NCBI GenBank assembly: GCA_023255355.1
Contig: JALRIU010000073.1
Span: 1-31,353, forward strand
Source of the DNA: Pseudomonadales bacterium
GTDB taxonomy: Bacteria > Pseudomonadota > Gammaproteobacteria > Pseudomonadales > JAHEIH01
Length of the DNA stretch: 31,353 nucleotides
Direction: 5' to 3'
Part shown: one piece after another, positions 1 through 9,029 of the stretch
How positions within the stretch are numbered: the first letter of the stretch is position 1
Layout: each line of letters opens with the position of its first letter
Notes under the pieces: model-generated
The model's input: only the letters and a program-made list of their open reading frames with translations
Told to the model about the DNA's origin: nothing
Databases searched by the model: none
Translations under genes and position numbers: made by a program

Positions 1-2097
1 ATCAGCCGCTGGATGTCCATATCGATTCATATAACCTGCTTCAAAAACGACGACTTTTGGTGATATGTTATTTAAAAAAGCCATGCTACTCGACGTTTTT
101 GAGCCATGATGCGGTGCTGACAGTATATCAACCGATGGCAACACTGCCGAAGCAAGTAACTGCGCCTCGATTTCACGCTCAATATCGCCCGGTAACAAAA
201 TACGTCTACCGGCAAAGCTGATAAGCAAAACGCAGGACGTATTATTGGTCTTCTTCGAAATATAGCCCGCCGGCGGCCAAAGCACCTCAATCAACAGATC
301 ATCTCGTTGGAAAGTGTCACCTGCTTGGCACGGTATTGGGTTACCCTCAAGCTCCGCCGGCGCATGCAACGTGGCAATATCGAGACTTTCAATCACATCC
401 TGCAAACCACCAGCATGATCCGTGTCTCGATGACTGATCCAAACATTGTCTAAACGATTGACACCTTGTTTAGTTAGCGCCGGCAAAACATGCCCCTTGA
501 ATGCTGTATACTCGCCATAACGAGGCCCTGTGTCATAAAGCCCGCGCCAACTTGGCGTCTGAAGTAAGACCGCACTTCCTTGGCCGATATCAAAAAAATC
601 GATCTGCAAACAGTTTTCTTGTCTATCAGCAGGCGTGGCTAAAACACACACCAATGGCAATAAAGCCAGATAGCGCCAAAGCCATACCCTAGGCAATATC
701 AAAACGACACACGACAAAAGTAATACAATCCAACTACTCATCGGAAAACTGGGCGCTTGCCATAGAGACCAAGGCACATCAGCTAACCAAGCAAGACCAA
801 CATCCAAATAAATAAGTAGCTGATCCAACCACCACCAGGCTTGCTGCCATGCAAAACTGCCCATAAATAACAACAACACCAGTGGCAGCAATATAGCCAA
901 ACAAGGTACAAAGACTATATTTATAAACGGCGCTATTAAGCTGATACTGCCGATATTAGATACTAACAATGGCATTGATACGACCATGCAACGCCACTGG
1001 GCTGCCAGCAGCAACTGCCAAGGTGTAGTTTGCGCAGAAACCCCTGCCAATAAGGCTGCTACCAAGGCAAAGCTCAACAAAAAACCCAAACTTAATGAAC
1101 CCAAAGGTTGCAGCGATACCACGACACACAACGCAACAGCCCACCCCAACCAGGGTTCACTTTGCCTTTTGAACCATAACATTAATACGGCAACTAATAG
1201 CATGAGGGTGGCACGTTGAACAGGCATACCCATGCCGCACAAAACGGCAAACAAACATCCTGCAAGCAACGCCCCGCACGCCGCCCAGCAACCTCGCGAT
1301 AGCACACTGTATGTTGCCGGCCAACACCAACTAAACATGTAGAACAAAGCTCCACCAACAGCCCCCATAAGTCCAACATGTAACCCAGAGACGACAACAA
1401 CATGCACTGTTCCAGTGTTTTTCAAGACCTCCCATTGAGTAGCAAGCAATTGACTTTTATCACCGAGGACAAGCGCCGCAAGCCACCCTTTACTAGTGGC
1501 ACTAAGTGGGGCGTCTAATATCTCCGTTTGCAAGCTGTGGCGCCACCTTAATACCATTCCGGAAACGCCAGACTCTTCTCCCAAATACTGATCAATAGAA
1601 CGCACATAACCCTTGGCCAATAAACGCTTGCTAATATCGCTTCGTTCGCGATTGGTTGTATCAAAATTGATATTGCGGTGAACACGCTTTAAACGGGCAG
1701 TGAATACGTAACAATAGCCAGGCAGAATATCCACAAACTGATAATCAGAGAGCTTTATGAGGCCTTGCATTTCAATCACCTTAAGACCGACGTTTGCCTC
1801 TCTAACTTCGACGTCAAATTGCTGGTAATCGAGACTTTTACTGACAAGGCTCTTTACGCAGCCATTTATGGTTATATCTTTAGCTTGATGCTCTTTGGGT
1901 AAACGCTTATTCAGATAGCTATGGCCATCTAAGGTTGCTATGGCCAACGCAATAAAAGCAATTGAAATAACATTGTTAAATCGCCAATAAATAATACCAA
2001 ACAGAAGCACAAGACCCGCTTGAAGCGGTGACAACAGCTGACTAAACCAAGGAACACAGGCGGCAACAACACCATAGGTCAAAAACAAAAGCCACAT
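1..2097 (-). CDS. comEC: ComEC/Rec2-type DNA uptake channel, 3' end cut by window edge
   Basis: Inner-membrane channel that carries single-stranded DNA into the cytoplasm during natural transformation. The frame is open from the left edge to about 2130, so roughly 700 residues are visible and the C-terminus is missing. From the N-terminus I read hydrophobic segments, a soluble DUF4131-like region, a polytopic Competence domain with the family-typical SGLHVGL motif, then a metallo-beta-lactamase-like domain with DIGQGSA, SHRDTDHAGG and the late APHHGS motif. An ATG at 2130 is in frame, but I chose ATG 2097: AAGGA lies 9 nt upstream of it, while 2130 has no Shine-Dalgarno. A TGA at 2131-2133 closes the frame further upstream. 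It is divergent from the DUF2062 gene. Seen: motifs and open frame. Inferred: the transformation role; other competence genes are not in view. Confidence 0.9.
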   Translation of the reverse strand, partial: MWLLFLTYGVVAACVPWFSQLLSPLQAGLVLLFGIIYWRFNNVISIAFIALAIATLDGHSYLNKRLPKEHQAKDITINGCVKSLVSKSLDYQQFDVEVREANVGLKVIEMQGLIKLSDYQFVDILPGYCYVFTARLKRVHRNINFDTTNRERSDISKRLLAKGYVRSIDQYLGEESGVSGMVLRWRHSLQTEILDAPLSATSKGWLAALVLGDKSQLLATQWEVLKNTGTVHVVVVSGLHVGLMGAVGGALFYMFSWCWPATYSVLSRGCWAACGALLAGCLFAVLCGMGMPVQRATLMLLVAVLMLWFKRQSEPWLGWAVALCVVVSLQPLGSLSLGFLLSFALVAALLAGVSAQTTPWQLLLAAQWRCMVVSMPLLVSNIGSISLIAPFINIVFVPCLAILLPLVLLLFMGSFAWQQAWWWLDQLLIYLDVGLAWLADVPWSLWQAPSFPMSSWIVLLLSCVVLILPRVWLWRYLALLPLVCVLATPADRQENCLQIDFFDIGQGSAVLLQTPSWRGLYDTGPRYGEYTAFKGHVLPALTKQGVNRLDNVWISHRDTDHAGGLQDVIESLDIATLHAPAELEGNPIPCQAGDTFQRDDLLIEVLWPPAGYISKKTNNTSCVLLISFAGRRILLPGDIEREIEAQLLASAVLPSVDILSAPHHGSKTSSSMAFLNNISPKVVVFEAGYMNRYGHPAAD

Positions 2098-2106
2098 TAG
2101 CTGCAA

Positions 2107-2111
2107 TCCTT
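2107..2111 (-). promoter_or_regulatory. Shine-Dalgarno deciding the comEC start
   Basis: AAGGA on the minus strand, 9 nt before ATG 2097. The in-frame ATG at 2130 has no purine-rich sequence at a suitable distance, so the shorter protein is favoured. Confidence 0.5.
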
Positions 2112-2190
2112 CAAAAATGTCATGTCTCATTCACATCATTGAGTTATAGTTAACACAACTAATTTTTGATATTGGACAGAAGGACAGATC

Positions 2191-2721
2191 ATGCCCAGAA
2201 AGCTCATAAAACGCTTTCTGCCAACTCCAGAAATGATAAAGCAACAAAAGGGCTTACATATTCTTGGGGATTGGTTACACGACCCTAATCTTTGGCATAT
2301 AAACCGCATATCAGTCTCTAAGGCTTTTGCGGTAGGTCTCTTTATGGCATTTGTTCCATTGCCAAGCCAAATGATTATGGCCGCCGCAGCCGCTGTTTTT
2401 TTTCGCTGTAATTTAGCCCTTGCTGTAGCCCTAGTCTGGATAACCAATCCAGTGACCATGCCAATCATTTTTTATGCGTGCTATAAAGTTGGGGCTTTCA
2501 TACTCAGCACACCGGTGGCTGACTTCCAGTTTGAGCTCACCTGGGAATGGCTGGGAAGCGAACTCTCAAGGATTTGGGAACCCTTTTTACTGGGGTGTTT
2601 GGTTTGTGGCATCGTGTCGGCGATGCTGGGAAAATACGGCGTCGACTTACTATGGCGTTATCACACAGCCTACCGTTGGAAAAAACGTCTAGCGTTTCGC
2701 AATACTAATAAGAACAATTAA
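2191..2721 (+). CDS. DUF2062 family small membrane protein
   Basis: A 176-residue protein with a basic N-terminus and three likely membrane segments, near residues 47-68, 75-100 and 130-150. The layout and the ITNPVTMPIIFY stretch fit the DUF2062 family, whose biochemical role is not known to me. In Pseudomonas-like genomes such a gene also sits between comEC and lolCDE, but I infer no function from that. AGGA lies 7 nt before the ATG and supports the start. The gene is divergent from comEC and convergent with lolE; the two stop codons interlock in a shared TTAA at 2718-2721. No signal peptide or catalytic motif is evident. Confidence 0.85.
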   Translation: MPRKLIKRFLPTPEMIKQQKGLHILGDWLHDPNLWHINRISVSKAFAVGLFMAFVPLPSQMIMAAAAAVFFRCNLALAVALVWITNPVTMPIIFYACYKVGAFILSTPVADFQFELTWEWLGSELSRIWEPFLLGCLVCGIVSAMLGKYGVDLLWRYHTAYRWKKRLAFRNTNKNN

Positions 2722-3941
2722 TCGCCGCGTAATACTTCGGCGGGCTTCAATCTTGATGCCCGCCACGCTGGTAATATTGTTGCCACAAGGCAAATCAACA
2801 TCGACAGTGAAGCCACCATGACAATATCAGCTAACCTAAGATCAGAGGGCAAATAACTGATTGGGTAAATGTGACTATTTAAAAATGACGTACCAAAGGC
2901 TTTTTCAAAGAATGTCACTAAATTCGGTGCCATCAAACTAAGCAATACGCCCAATCCAACACCCGAGCCAACACCCACCACACCGATAGCAAATCCCTGC
3001 ACAATAAAGCTACGCATCACTAAGCCTCGCGACGCACCCATAGTTCGCAAGATAGCAATCTCACTCGCCTTATCTTTTACCCCCATTACCAAGGCACTGA
3101 CAACGTTGAACACGGCAACCAGGACAATAACAAATAACAAAAGTGTCACCATGTTGCGCGACATTCTTACGGCGTGATACAAGTTTCCATGGCTGTTTGA
3201 CCAATCACTGATAAAATCGTATCCCAGCGAAGCATGTTGCAATTGCCAAGACACTCGTCGAGCTGCAAACAAGTCGCTTAGTTTTAAGCGCAAACCCTCA
3301 GCCCCCTCAATGCCGCGTAAATTGTTCGCCATCGCTAGAGGCATTAGAGCCACTTGATTGTCTAATTCTGTACCAGTCACAAAAATTTCGGCGACAGTCA
3401 TCCGCTGCAGTTTAGGCATGATCGACTCGTTTCGATCGGGAACGATCAACACTACACTGTCACCTTTATGCAACGCCAACTCGCTCGCTAATCCCTGACC
3501 AATCACTAAGTGGGTTGAAATAGCCAACAGAGAACTTAAATTAGGTACAAATTCAGCAATCGCAGATACTTTAATTTCGTAGTCAGGATCAACACCAAAA
3601 CCTAACATCGGTACAACATTGTTGCGCACACTCAGCATCGCTTGCACTTTGGTAAAGGGTGCTGCAGCTAACACCTCTGGATGCTGCTCAACGGAGACTA
3701 TGCGAGATTGCCAATCTGGCAAACCATAATAGCTAATTAACGATGCCTGCGGCACTAAGTTGAGTATGCGCTCTTCTAGTTCACGCTGAAAACCATTCAT
3801 CACCGATAGTACTAGGATCAACATAGCCACCCCTAGCGCAAGACCAGCGGAGGAGACTCGAGAAAGAAAGGATAATAGCCGCTGCCTTGCGATACCAAAA
3901 CTGTATCGCCAACCAATCAAAAGAGACAAGTTAGCTCGCAT
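2718..3941 (-). CDS. lolE: Lipoprotein-releasing ABC transporter permease LolE
   Basis: Inner-membrane permease of LolCDE, which extracts outer-membrane lipoproteins from the inner membrane and hands them to LolA. The 407-residue protein has the family layout: one N-terminal membrane helix (about 22-46) followed by LSVMNGFQRELEERIL, a large periplasmic domain (about 50-265), then three C-terminal helices around residues 270-400 with the cytoplasmic coupling stretch KDKASEIAILRTMGAS. The N-terminus SLLIGWRYSFG and last place in lolC-lolD-lolE point to LolE; LolC and LolE are paralogues, so that split is less certain than the family. ATG 3959 is also in frame, but ATG 3941 matches the family N-terminus and overlaps lolD by only 11 nt. 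Convergent with the DUF2062 gene. Confidence 0.9.
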   Translation of the reverse strand: MRANLSLLIGWRYSFGIARQRLLSFLSRVSSAGLALGVAMLILVLSVMNGFQRELEERILNLVPQASLISYYGLPDWQSRIVSVEQHPEVLAAAPFTKVQAMLSVRNNVVPMLGFGVDPDYEIKVSAIAEFVPNLSSLLAISTHLVIGQGLASELALHKGDSVVLIVPDRNESIMPKLQRMTVAEIFVTGTELDNQVALMPLAMANNLRGIEGAEGLRLKLSDLFAARRVSWQLQHASLGYDFISDWSNSHGNLYHAVRMSRNMVTLLLFVIVLVAVFNVVSALVMGVKDKASEIAILRTMGASRGLVMRSFIVQGFAIGVVGVGSGVGLGVLLSLMAPNLVTFFEKAFGTSFLNSHIYPISYLPSDLRLADIVMVASLSMLICLVATILPAWRASRLKPAEVLRGD

Positions 3942-4638
3942 GCGCTTGCAACGTCCCATTAGTTAAGAAGACAACACGATCCATTTTTTTTGCCAGCTGC
4001 TCATCATGAGTAACCACCACAAAGCTTGTTTGAATTTGAGTCATTAGATCGCTCATAAGATCCCAAACAACAGCAGCATTTTTTGGATCTAGATTTCCCG
4101 TCGGTTCATCCATGAGTACGCAGCCTGGTTGTCCTACCAGCGCTCGAGCGATAGCCACTCGTTGCCGTTCGCCACCAGAAAGTTGAGCAGGACGATGACG
4201 TTCACGATGAGCCAAATTAACCTGTGCCAAAACCGCTGAAGCAGCACTAAAAGCCATGTCTTTCGACTCACCTCTAATCAATAATGGCATTGCTACATTT
4301 TCAAGCGCACTAAATTCAGCCAGCAGATGATGTAGTTGATATACAAAACCAAGATATTTGTTGCGCAGAATATCTCGCTGGCGCTCTCCACAGGATAAAA
4401 GTGATTGCCCCGCTAGCACCACTTCACCGCTGCTAGGCTTATCCAATCCACCCAGCAGGTTTAGTAGGGTTGTTTTACCAGCGCCGGAAGCACCAACAAT
4501 AGCGACACTCTCTCCTTTTGTAATCTGTAAATCGACCCCATTGAGTATGGTCAGCTGCTGCCCACCCTCTTGGAAGTGTTTAACAAGATCACTCGCTTGT
4601 AATACTATCTCTTGATCCAGCATGGCTCTGTTACTCAT
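3931..4638 (-). CDS. lolD: Lipoprotein-releasing ABC transporter ATPase LolD
   Basis: Cytoplasmic ATPase that powers LolC/LolE. The 235-residue protein has a full set of ABC motifs: Walker A GASGAGKTT (about 49-57), signature LSGGERQ (153-159), Walker B CVLMDEP (173-179) and the H-loop histidine in VTHDE (211). The order of motifs and the length are typical of LolD. I chose ATG 4638, which overlaps the lolC stop in the 8-nt string ATGAGTAA and so suggests translational coupling. An upstream in-frame GTG at 4668 would add ten residues and deepen the overlap, with no family support. Its own end overlaps the start of lolE. All three subunits are therefore probably made from one transcript. Confidence 0.95.
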   Translation of the reverse strand: MSNRAMLDQEIVLQASDLVKHFQEGGQQLTILNGVDLQITKGESVAIVGASGAGKTTLLNLLGGLDKPSSGEVVLAGQSLLSCGERQRDILRNKYLGFVYQLHHLLAEFSALENVAMPLLIRGESKDMAFSAASAVLAQVNLAHRERHRPAQLSGGERQRVAIARALVGQPGCVLMDEPTGNLDPKNAAVVWDLMSDLMTQIQTSFVVVTHDEQLAKKMDRVVFLTNGTLQAHAS

Positions 4639-5869
4639 ATTGAAGGGCTTCTGATGCGTGGATTGCACCCGCTCGCTTGGCGGGGTAATAACTACTCAAA
4701 ACACTCAACACTATACTCATCACGACAACAATCATAACATCCTGCCACATTAGATGGCTTGGCAATTGGCTAATATAATAAACCGATGGATCAAATAACG
4801 CCGCACCAGCTATTTGCTCAAGTGATGCCACAATAGCACCAATGTTGGTCGCAAGAAAAATGCCAATCAACATACCCAAAAAACAACCCAGCATTCCAAT
4901 CAAAAGCCCTGTCATCATGAATATTTTTCGAATTTCGGCCTGTGAAGCGCCCATGACTCGAAGCACAGCAATATCGCCTCGCTTTTCGTTGACGAGCATA
5001 CTCATAATTGACACCACATTAAAACTTGCCACGGCGACAACGATGAGCAATAACACTGTCATCATCACTTTTTCCATGGCTATCGCGTTGAATAGACTTA
5101 CGTGGCTGTCGTACCAGGTCGTCATGCTGTAGCGGTCACTCAGCTTAGCTGCAACGTCATCAGCTAGTAACATATCTGCGACACGAAGGCGCAAGCCCTG
5201 CACCTCATCATTTTGATAACGGAATAATTTACGACCATCGTCTAATCGAATAAAAATTTCAGAACCATCTACCTGCGCGCCTGCCTCGAAAACCGCCAAA
5301 ATGGAAAATCGTTTGGTTCGAGGAAACACGCCCATCGCTGTTGCAGTTAATTGCGGCAAGATCACATTGACTTTCTGACCGACGAACACCCCCAGTTGCT
5401 CTGCCGTCACACTACCAATAACCATGCCATAAGGCTGATGCTGCAAATCATCAATATCACCATCAATGATCTGTGTCACAATATTTGATACCTGCTGCTC
5501 AGCAACAAGGTCAATGGCATTAAGATTGACTGCACGACTCAAGCCACCGGCTACTAACATTACTTTACGAGTTATCACAGGAGCTGCGGCAACAATATCG
5601 GGCGATTGAACGACCTCCGCAGCTACATCGCGCCATGCTGCGATGGGCATTGCATCTTTCGCCTGTAAAGTTGCGTGAGAAATTGTCGATAACAATCTAG
5701 ACTTGAGCTCACGATCGAAACCGTTCATAACGGATAAGACAGTGATTAACGCGGCTACGCCAAGTACCATACCAAGTACAGACACAAGGGATATAAATGA
5801 TACCCATTGACTTTGTTTCTTGGCAGTAAGGTATCTTACGGCTATTATTTTGGTAAAAGTACTCGACAT
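4631..5869 (-). CDS. lolC: Lipoprotein-releasing ABC transporter permease LolC
   Basis: First gene of lolCDE, encoding the permease subunit that in known systems docks LolA through a periplasmic hook. The 412-residue protein has an N-terminal helix followed by LSVMNGFDRELKSRLL, a periplasmic domain to about residue 265, and three C-terminal helices with NEKRGDIAVLRVMGAS as the cytoplasmic coupling stretch. Position at the head of the operon, and pairing with a distinct second permease, support LolC over a homodimeric LolF-type protein. A TTG at 5890 is in frame, but ATG 5869 fits the family N-terminus (TKIIAVRYLTAKK), and a -10-like TATAGT at 5891-5896 leaves TTG 5890 too close to the likely transcript start. 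Confidence 0.9.
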   Translation of the reverse strand: MSSTFTKIIAVRYLTAKKQSQWVSFISLVSVLGMVLGVAALITVLSVMNGFDRELKSRLLSTISHATLQAKDAMPIAAWRDVAAEVVQSPDIVAAAPVITRKVMLVAGGLSRAVNLNAIDLVAEQQVSNIVTQIIDGDIDDLQHQPYGMVIGSVTAEQLGVFVGQKVNVILPQLTATAMGVFPRTKRFSILAVFEAGAQVDGSEIFIRLDDGRKLFRYQNDEVQGLRLRVADMLLADDVAAKLSDRYSMTTWYDSHVSLFNAIAMEKVMMTVLLLIVVAVASFNVVSIMSMLVNEKRGDIAVLRVMGASQAEIRKIFMMTGLLIGMLGCFLGMLIGIFLATNIGAIVASLEQIAGAALFDPSVYYISQLPSHLMWQDVMIVVVMSIVLSVLSSYYPAKRAGAIHASEALQYE

Positions 5870-5890
5870 AACCTCAAAGGTCTTAATCAA

Positions 5891-5896
5891 ACTATA
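5891..5896 (-). promoter_or_regulatory. Possible -10 element for lolCDE
   Basis: TATAGT on the minus strand matches TATAAT at 5 of 6 positions. It lies about 22 nt before the lolC ATG, in the 62-base divergent spacer shared with the PilZ gene. No good -35 hexamer is found at 16-18 nt, so this is a weak call from one element only. Confidence 0.3.
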
Positions 5897-5931
5897 AAAA
5901 AGCGATACTATGGCCTAAAAAGGGATGAAAC

Positions 5932-6474
5932 ATGACGAATCAACGTAGTTATTTCAGAGTTAAAACGCCGATTGGCCTTCGCTACAAAATCTTAGGTTCT
6001 AAAATCGGTCAGGTGGATGCCAACTCTCTTTTTGCCAACTCCGAGTCACAACAACTCAAGCGTCAAATGCAAAACTTCAGGCAAAACGTTAACCTGCAGC
6101 TTAGATCGCTTCCTTCCGAACTCGATACCGTAAGTCTAGCCGTTCACGCCATCCAACAGCAAATAGATTTAATGTTTAATTACCTTTGCAACAACGATGA
6201 TAAAACTCATCAAGTGATGATTTCGCTCAGTGAAGGCGGAATAGGCTTTCAAAGCAAAAATCCAATTAGCGATGGCCAGTTCATTGCCATTCACATGGAA
6301 CTTGATGAATTACTCAGCATTTCTTGCTTTGGTGAAGTCGTAAGCTGCGAGGCTATTAATCAGTCATTTAAGATTGGTATACGGTTCTACAATCTATCTG
6401 ATGAAGACCAGCAACTCATCGCAAAATTTGTATTGCAAACCGACGCCGAACAGCGCCGGTTGAGAAGATCCTAA
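5932..6474 (+). CDS. PilZ-domain protein with a helical insertion
   Basis: A 180-residue soluble protein. It begins with QRSYFRV, a PilZ-type RxxxR (Arg5, Arg9), but the second motif comes only at SLSEGG (98-103), where the usual Asp/Asn is Ser. Between them is a roughly 50-residue stretch (about 36-90) rich in Gln, Leu and Arg that looks alpha-helical. The tail SFKIGIRFYNLSDEDQQLI resembles the end of a PilZ barrel. PilZ domains bind cyclic di-GMP in many proteins; some with inserted helices oligomerise and do not bind it. Beside lolCDE and upstream of nqr, it sits where I recall P. aeruginosa PA2989, a listed PilZ protein. Nucleotide binding is uncertain. An AGGGA before the ATG supports the start. 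Confidence 0.75.
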   Translation: MTNQRSYFRVKTPIGLRYKILGSKIGQVDANSLFANSESQQLKRQMQNFRQNVNLQLRSLPSELDTVSLAVHAIQQQIDLMFNYLCNNDDKTHQVMISLSEGGIGFQSKNPISDGQFIAIHMELDELLSISCFGEVVSCEAINQSFKIGIRFYNLSDEDQQLIAKFVLQTDAEQRRLRRS

Positions 6475-6483
6475 CTCTAATCT

Positions 6484-6732
6484 TTACGCGGAAAAATCTT
6501 TTTTACTAGCATCGTAACTAAGCGATTCAGCATTGGCAGCATCTTCTTTTTTGAGCTGTTCTGTTTCACACAGCGCAGGATTGCCACCACAGATATCACA
6601 CTCTGTATCGATACCTAAGGCAGCCATTCCACCACAAGAGCCCTTGATTGGCTCCCGCCCCATCATCACGCCAATTGCCATGGCAGCAACCAGCAACAGG
6701 ACAAGTACAACAGCTATAAGCATAGTTAACAT
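6484..6732 (-). CDS. nqrM: Na+-NQR maturation factor NqrM
   Basis: Small membrane-anchored factor needed for Na+-NQR maturation, thought to deliver iron for the membrane iron-sulfur centre held by NqrD and NqrE. The 82-residue protein has one N-terminal transmembrane helix (about 5-24) followed by a compact cysteine cluster: Cys33, Cys45, Cys48 and Cys55, within SCGGMAALG and CDICGGNPALC. This matches the NqrM (DUF539) pattern. AGGAGG lies 6 nt before the ATG. It is the last gene of the nqr operon, 9 nt after apbE, and is convergent with the PilZ gene across a 9-base spacer. I see no clear terminator between them. Confidence 0.93.
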   Translation of the reverse strand: MLTMLIAVVLVLLLVAAMAIGVMMGREPIKGSCGGMAALGIDTECDICGGNPALCETEQLKKEDAANAESLSYDASKKDFSA

Positions 6733-6741
6733 AGTTTCCTC

Positions 6742-7800
6742 CTAAAGCGCGTGTGATGCTAAATAAGCATCAAACGCAGACGATGAGCGAGTCGCGAACT
6801 TGTCTCCATCGCGCAATATAATATACACCGCCAAACCTAATTTTTCAGCCATCTGTAGACCTTTTTCTGGACCTAATACATCGATGGCGGTTGCGTAACC
6901 ATCCGCACTAGCGCAATCAGAAGCCAAGACTGTCACGGAGGCCAAACTGTGTTGCACAGGTCTACCCGTTCGTGGATCGATAGTATGTGAATAGCGCACA
7001 CCATCGACTTCAAAGAAATTATAATAATCACCAGACGTGGCGACCGCGACATCATCAATCATGAGACGGCGGTGAATTTTTGGTTGCAGTCCGCTATCTG
7101 GCTGGCTAATCGCAGTCACCCATCGATCCCCTCGTGGACTGTAGCCATGTGCTCTAAGCTCACCGCCAACCTCTACTAAAAAATTGGTCACTCCATTTGA
7201 TAGTAACCAGCGAGCTGCCTCATCAACACCAAAGCCTTTGGCAATAGCAGATAAATCAACAAATACGTCAGCTGAGCGTGCTGCAGATTGCTCTGTAGTA
7301 TTTAATTGCAGGTGATCAAAACCCATTGCAGCTTTTAGTTGCTCGATATCGTTATCGGAGGGCAACTCATCATTGGATACCTGGCGTGGGCCAAACCCCC
7401 ATAGATTAACTAACGCCCCCACAGTCGGATCAAATGCCTTATCGCTATCATTAAACACTTGTTTGGATAGCAACAATATCTTCATAAGATTAGGAGAAAC
7501 AGGCATTGCCTGATTTAGAGTGTAGCGATTTAGTTGCATCAATGCAGAGTCAGGCTTATAGGTCGACATTTCAGCATCAACCGCCGCCAAGGCTGCATGG
7601 ACACCACTTTTAAGTTCTGCTTCGGTTAAGTTTGCCGGTGCATCAACCACAGTAACATGGTACGACGTACCCATTACTGAGCCAGCAAAACTTAATGCTT
7701 TAGGGCTACTATCGCATGCTATTAGTAGACTAAAAAGAAAAAGCGGGATAATAAATCCCGCTCTTATTTTGAACAATCGTTCAAACACCTTATTAACCAC
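6742..7800 (-). CDS. apbE: FAD:protein FMN transferase ApbE, lipoprotein
   Basis: Flavin transferase that uses FAD to attach FMN through a phosphodiester bond to threonines of NqrB and NqrC. The 352-residue protein starts with a lipoprotein signal (hydrophobic stretch about 14-28, lipobox LIAC), so it is probably anchored on the periplasmic side. Family motifs are present: GTSYHVTV near the N-terminus, DPTVGALVNLWGFGP, DLSAIAKGFGVDEAARWL, GGELRAHG, the strongly conserved HTIDPRTGRPV, and DGYATAIDVLG. The start is a GTG whose first 8 nt, GTGGTTAA, overlap the nqrF stop. No Shine-Dalgarno is visible there, so translation probably depends on coupling. A second in-frame GTG lies four codons on. 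Confidence 0.93.
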   Translation of the reverse strand: MVNKVFERLFKIRAGFIIPLFLFSLLIACDSSPKALSFAGSVMGTSYHVTVVDAPANLTEAELKSGVHAALAAVDAEMSTYKPDSALMQLNRYTLNQAMPVSPNLMKILLLSKQVFNDSDKAFDPTVGALVNLWGFGPRQVSNDELPSDNDIEQLKAAMGFDHLQLNTTEQSAARSADVFVDLSAIAKGFGVDEAARWLLSNGVTNFLVEVGGELRAHGYSPRGDRWVTAISQPDSGLQPKIHRRLMIDDVAVATSGDYYNFFEVDGVRYSHTIDPRTGRPVQHSLASVTVLASDCASADGYATAIDVLGPEKGLQMAEKLGLAVYIILRDGDKFATRSSSAFDAYLASHAL

Positions 7801-9013
7801 CGAAGTCGTCTAGGAAGATGTTATCGCGTTCAACACCTAGATTAACAAGCATGTTGATTACCGCTGCGTTCATCATCGGCGGTCCACACATGTAGTATTC
7901 GCAATCTTCTGGAGCAGGGTGATCCTTCAAATACTGTTCAAACAACACATTGTGAATAAAACCTGTCAAGCCATCCCAGTTATCTTCAGGTTGCGGATCG
8001 CTTAGCGCTAAATGCCAATCGAAGTTATCATTTTCTGCAGCCAATTGATCATATTCTTCAGAATAGAAAACTTCGCGCAACGAACGAGCACCGTACCAGA
8101 AAGAGATCTTACGATCTGACTTCAGACGGCGAAGTTGATCAAAGATGTGCGAACGCATTGGCGCCATACCAGCACCACCACCGATAAAGACCATTTCGTT
8201 TTTAGTTTCTTTCGCAAAAAACTCACCGAAAGGACCATACACAGTCACTTTATCACCAGGCTTAAGGTTAAATACCCAAGAAGACATAATCCCTGGCGTA
8301 ATTTCAAGCTTACCTGGAGGAGGCGTTGCACAACGGATGTTGAACTTAACCACACCTTTTTCTTCGGGGTAGTTTGCCATTGAGTAGGCACGGATCGTTG
8401 TCTCATCGCAAGAAGATTTGAGACCAAGGAAACCAAAGCGTTCCCAATCACCACGATATTCATCGCCAATATCGAAATCAGCATAGTTAACACTGTGTGG
8501 AGGGCACTCTAACTGTACGTAACCACCAGCACGGAAATCAACGTTTTCGCCTTCAGGTAGACGTAACGTCAACTCTTTGATAAAGGTTGCTACGTTAGGG
8601 TTAGATTCAACTGTACATTCCCACTGCTTAACACCGAAGACCTCTTCTGGAACTTCGATTTTCATATCCTGTTTTACAGGTGTCTGACAAGATAGACGCC
8701 AGCCAGCCTTAGCTTCACGAGGTGTAAAGTGCGCTTGTTCAGTAGGTAACATAGAGCCACCACCATCACTCACAACACATTTACACTGCGCACAACTACC
8801 ACCACCGCCGCAGGCTGATGGAAGAAACAGGTTTGCCTCAGACAGGGTTTGCAATAATTTGCCACCCGCTGGCACAGTAATGGTTTTTTCGCCATTAATT
8901 TCAATGGAAACAGCACCGCTGCTCACCATTCTAGAACGGGCGAATAGAATCACGACCACTAGGCTGAGAACAACCAAAGTGAACATGCCAACGCCAAGAA
9001 TAATAGTATCCAT
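7793..9013 (-). CDS. nqrF: Na+-NQR subunit F, NADH dehydrogenase
   Basis: Entry point of the pump: oxidises NADH through FAD and passes electrons to a [2Fe-2S] centre. The 406-residue protein has an N-terminal membrane helix (about 5-25), then a ferredoxin domain with Cys68, Cys74 and Cys77 (ACGGGGSCAQCKC) and Cys109 (LSCQ) as likely cluster ligands. A ferredoxin reductase-type part follows, with RAYSMANYP for FAD, GGGAGMAPMRSH for NADH, and CGPPMM plus the C-terminal DDFGG near the nicotinamide. Length and order match NqrF. GAGGG lies 9 nt before the ATG, and nqrE ends 16 nt upstream. Confidence 0.97.
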   Translation of the reverse strand: MDTIILGVGMFTLVVLSLVVVILFARSRMVSSGAVSIEINGEKTITVPAGGKLLQTLSEANLFLPSACGGGGSCAQCKCVVSDGGGSMLPTEQAHFTPREAKAGWRLSCQTPVKQDMKIEVPEEVFGVKQWECTVESNPNVATFIKELTLRLPEGENVDFRAGGYVQLECPPHSVNYADFDIGDEYRGDWERFGFLGLKSSCDETTIRAYSMANYPEEKGVVKFNIRCATPPPGKLEITPGIMSSWVFNLKPGDKVTVYGPFGEFFAKETKNEMVFIGGGAGMAPMRSHIFDQLRRLKSDRKISFWYGARSLREVFYSEEYDQLAAENDNFDWHLALSDPQPEDNWDGLTGFIHNVLFEQYLKDHPAPEDCEYYMCGPPMMNAAVINMLVNLGVERDNIFLDDFGG

Positions 9014-9029
9014 GTTTCGCTACCCTCGC

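Noticed and set aside
2136..2468. 110-codon antisense frame over the DUF2062 gene
   Set aside because: It overlaps a gene with a good ribosome binding site and family fit; the low-complexity alanine/lysine wording is a reverse-strand artefact.
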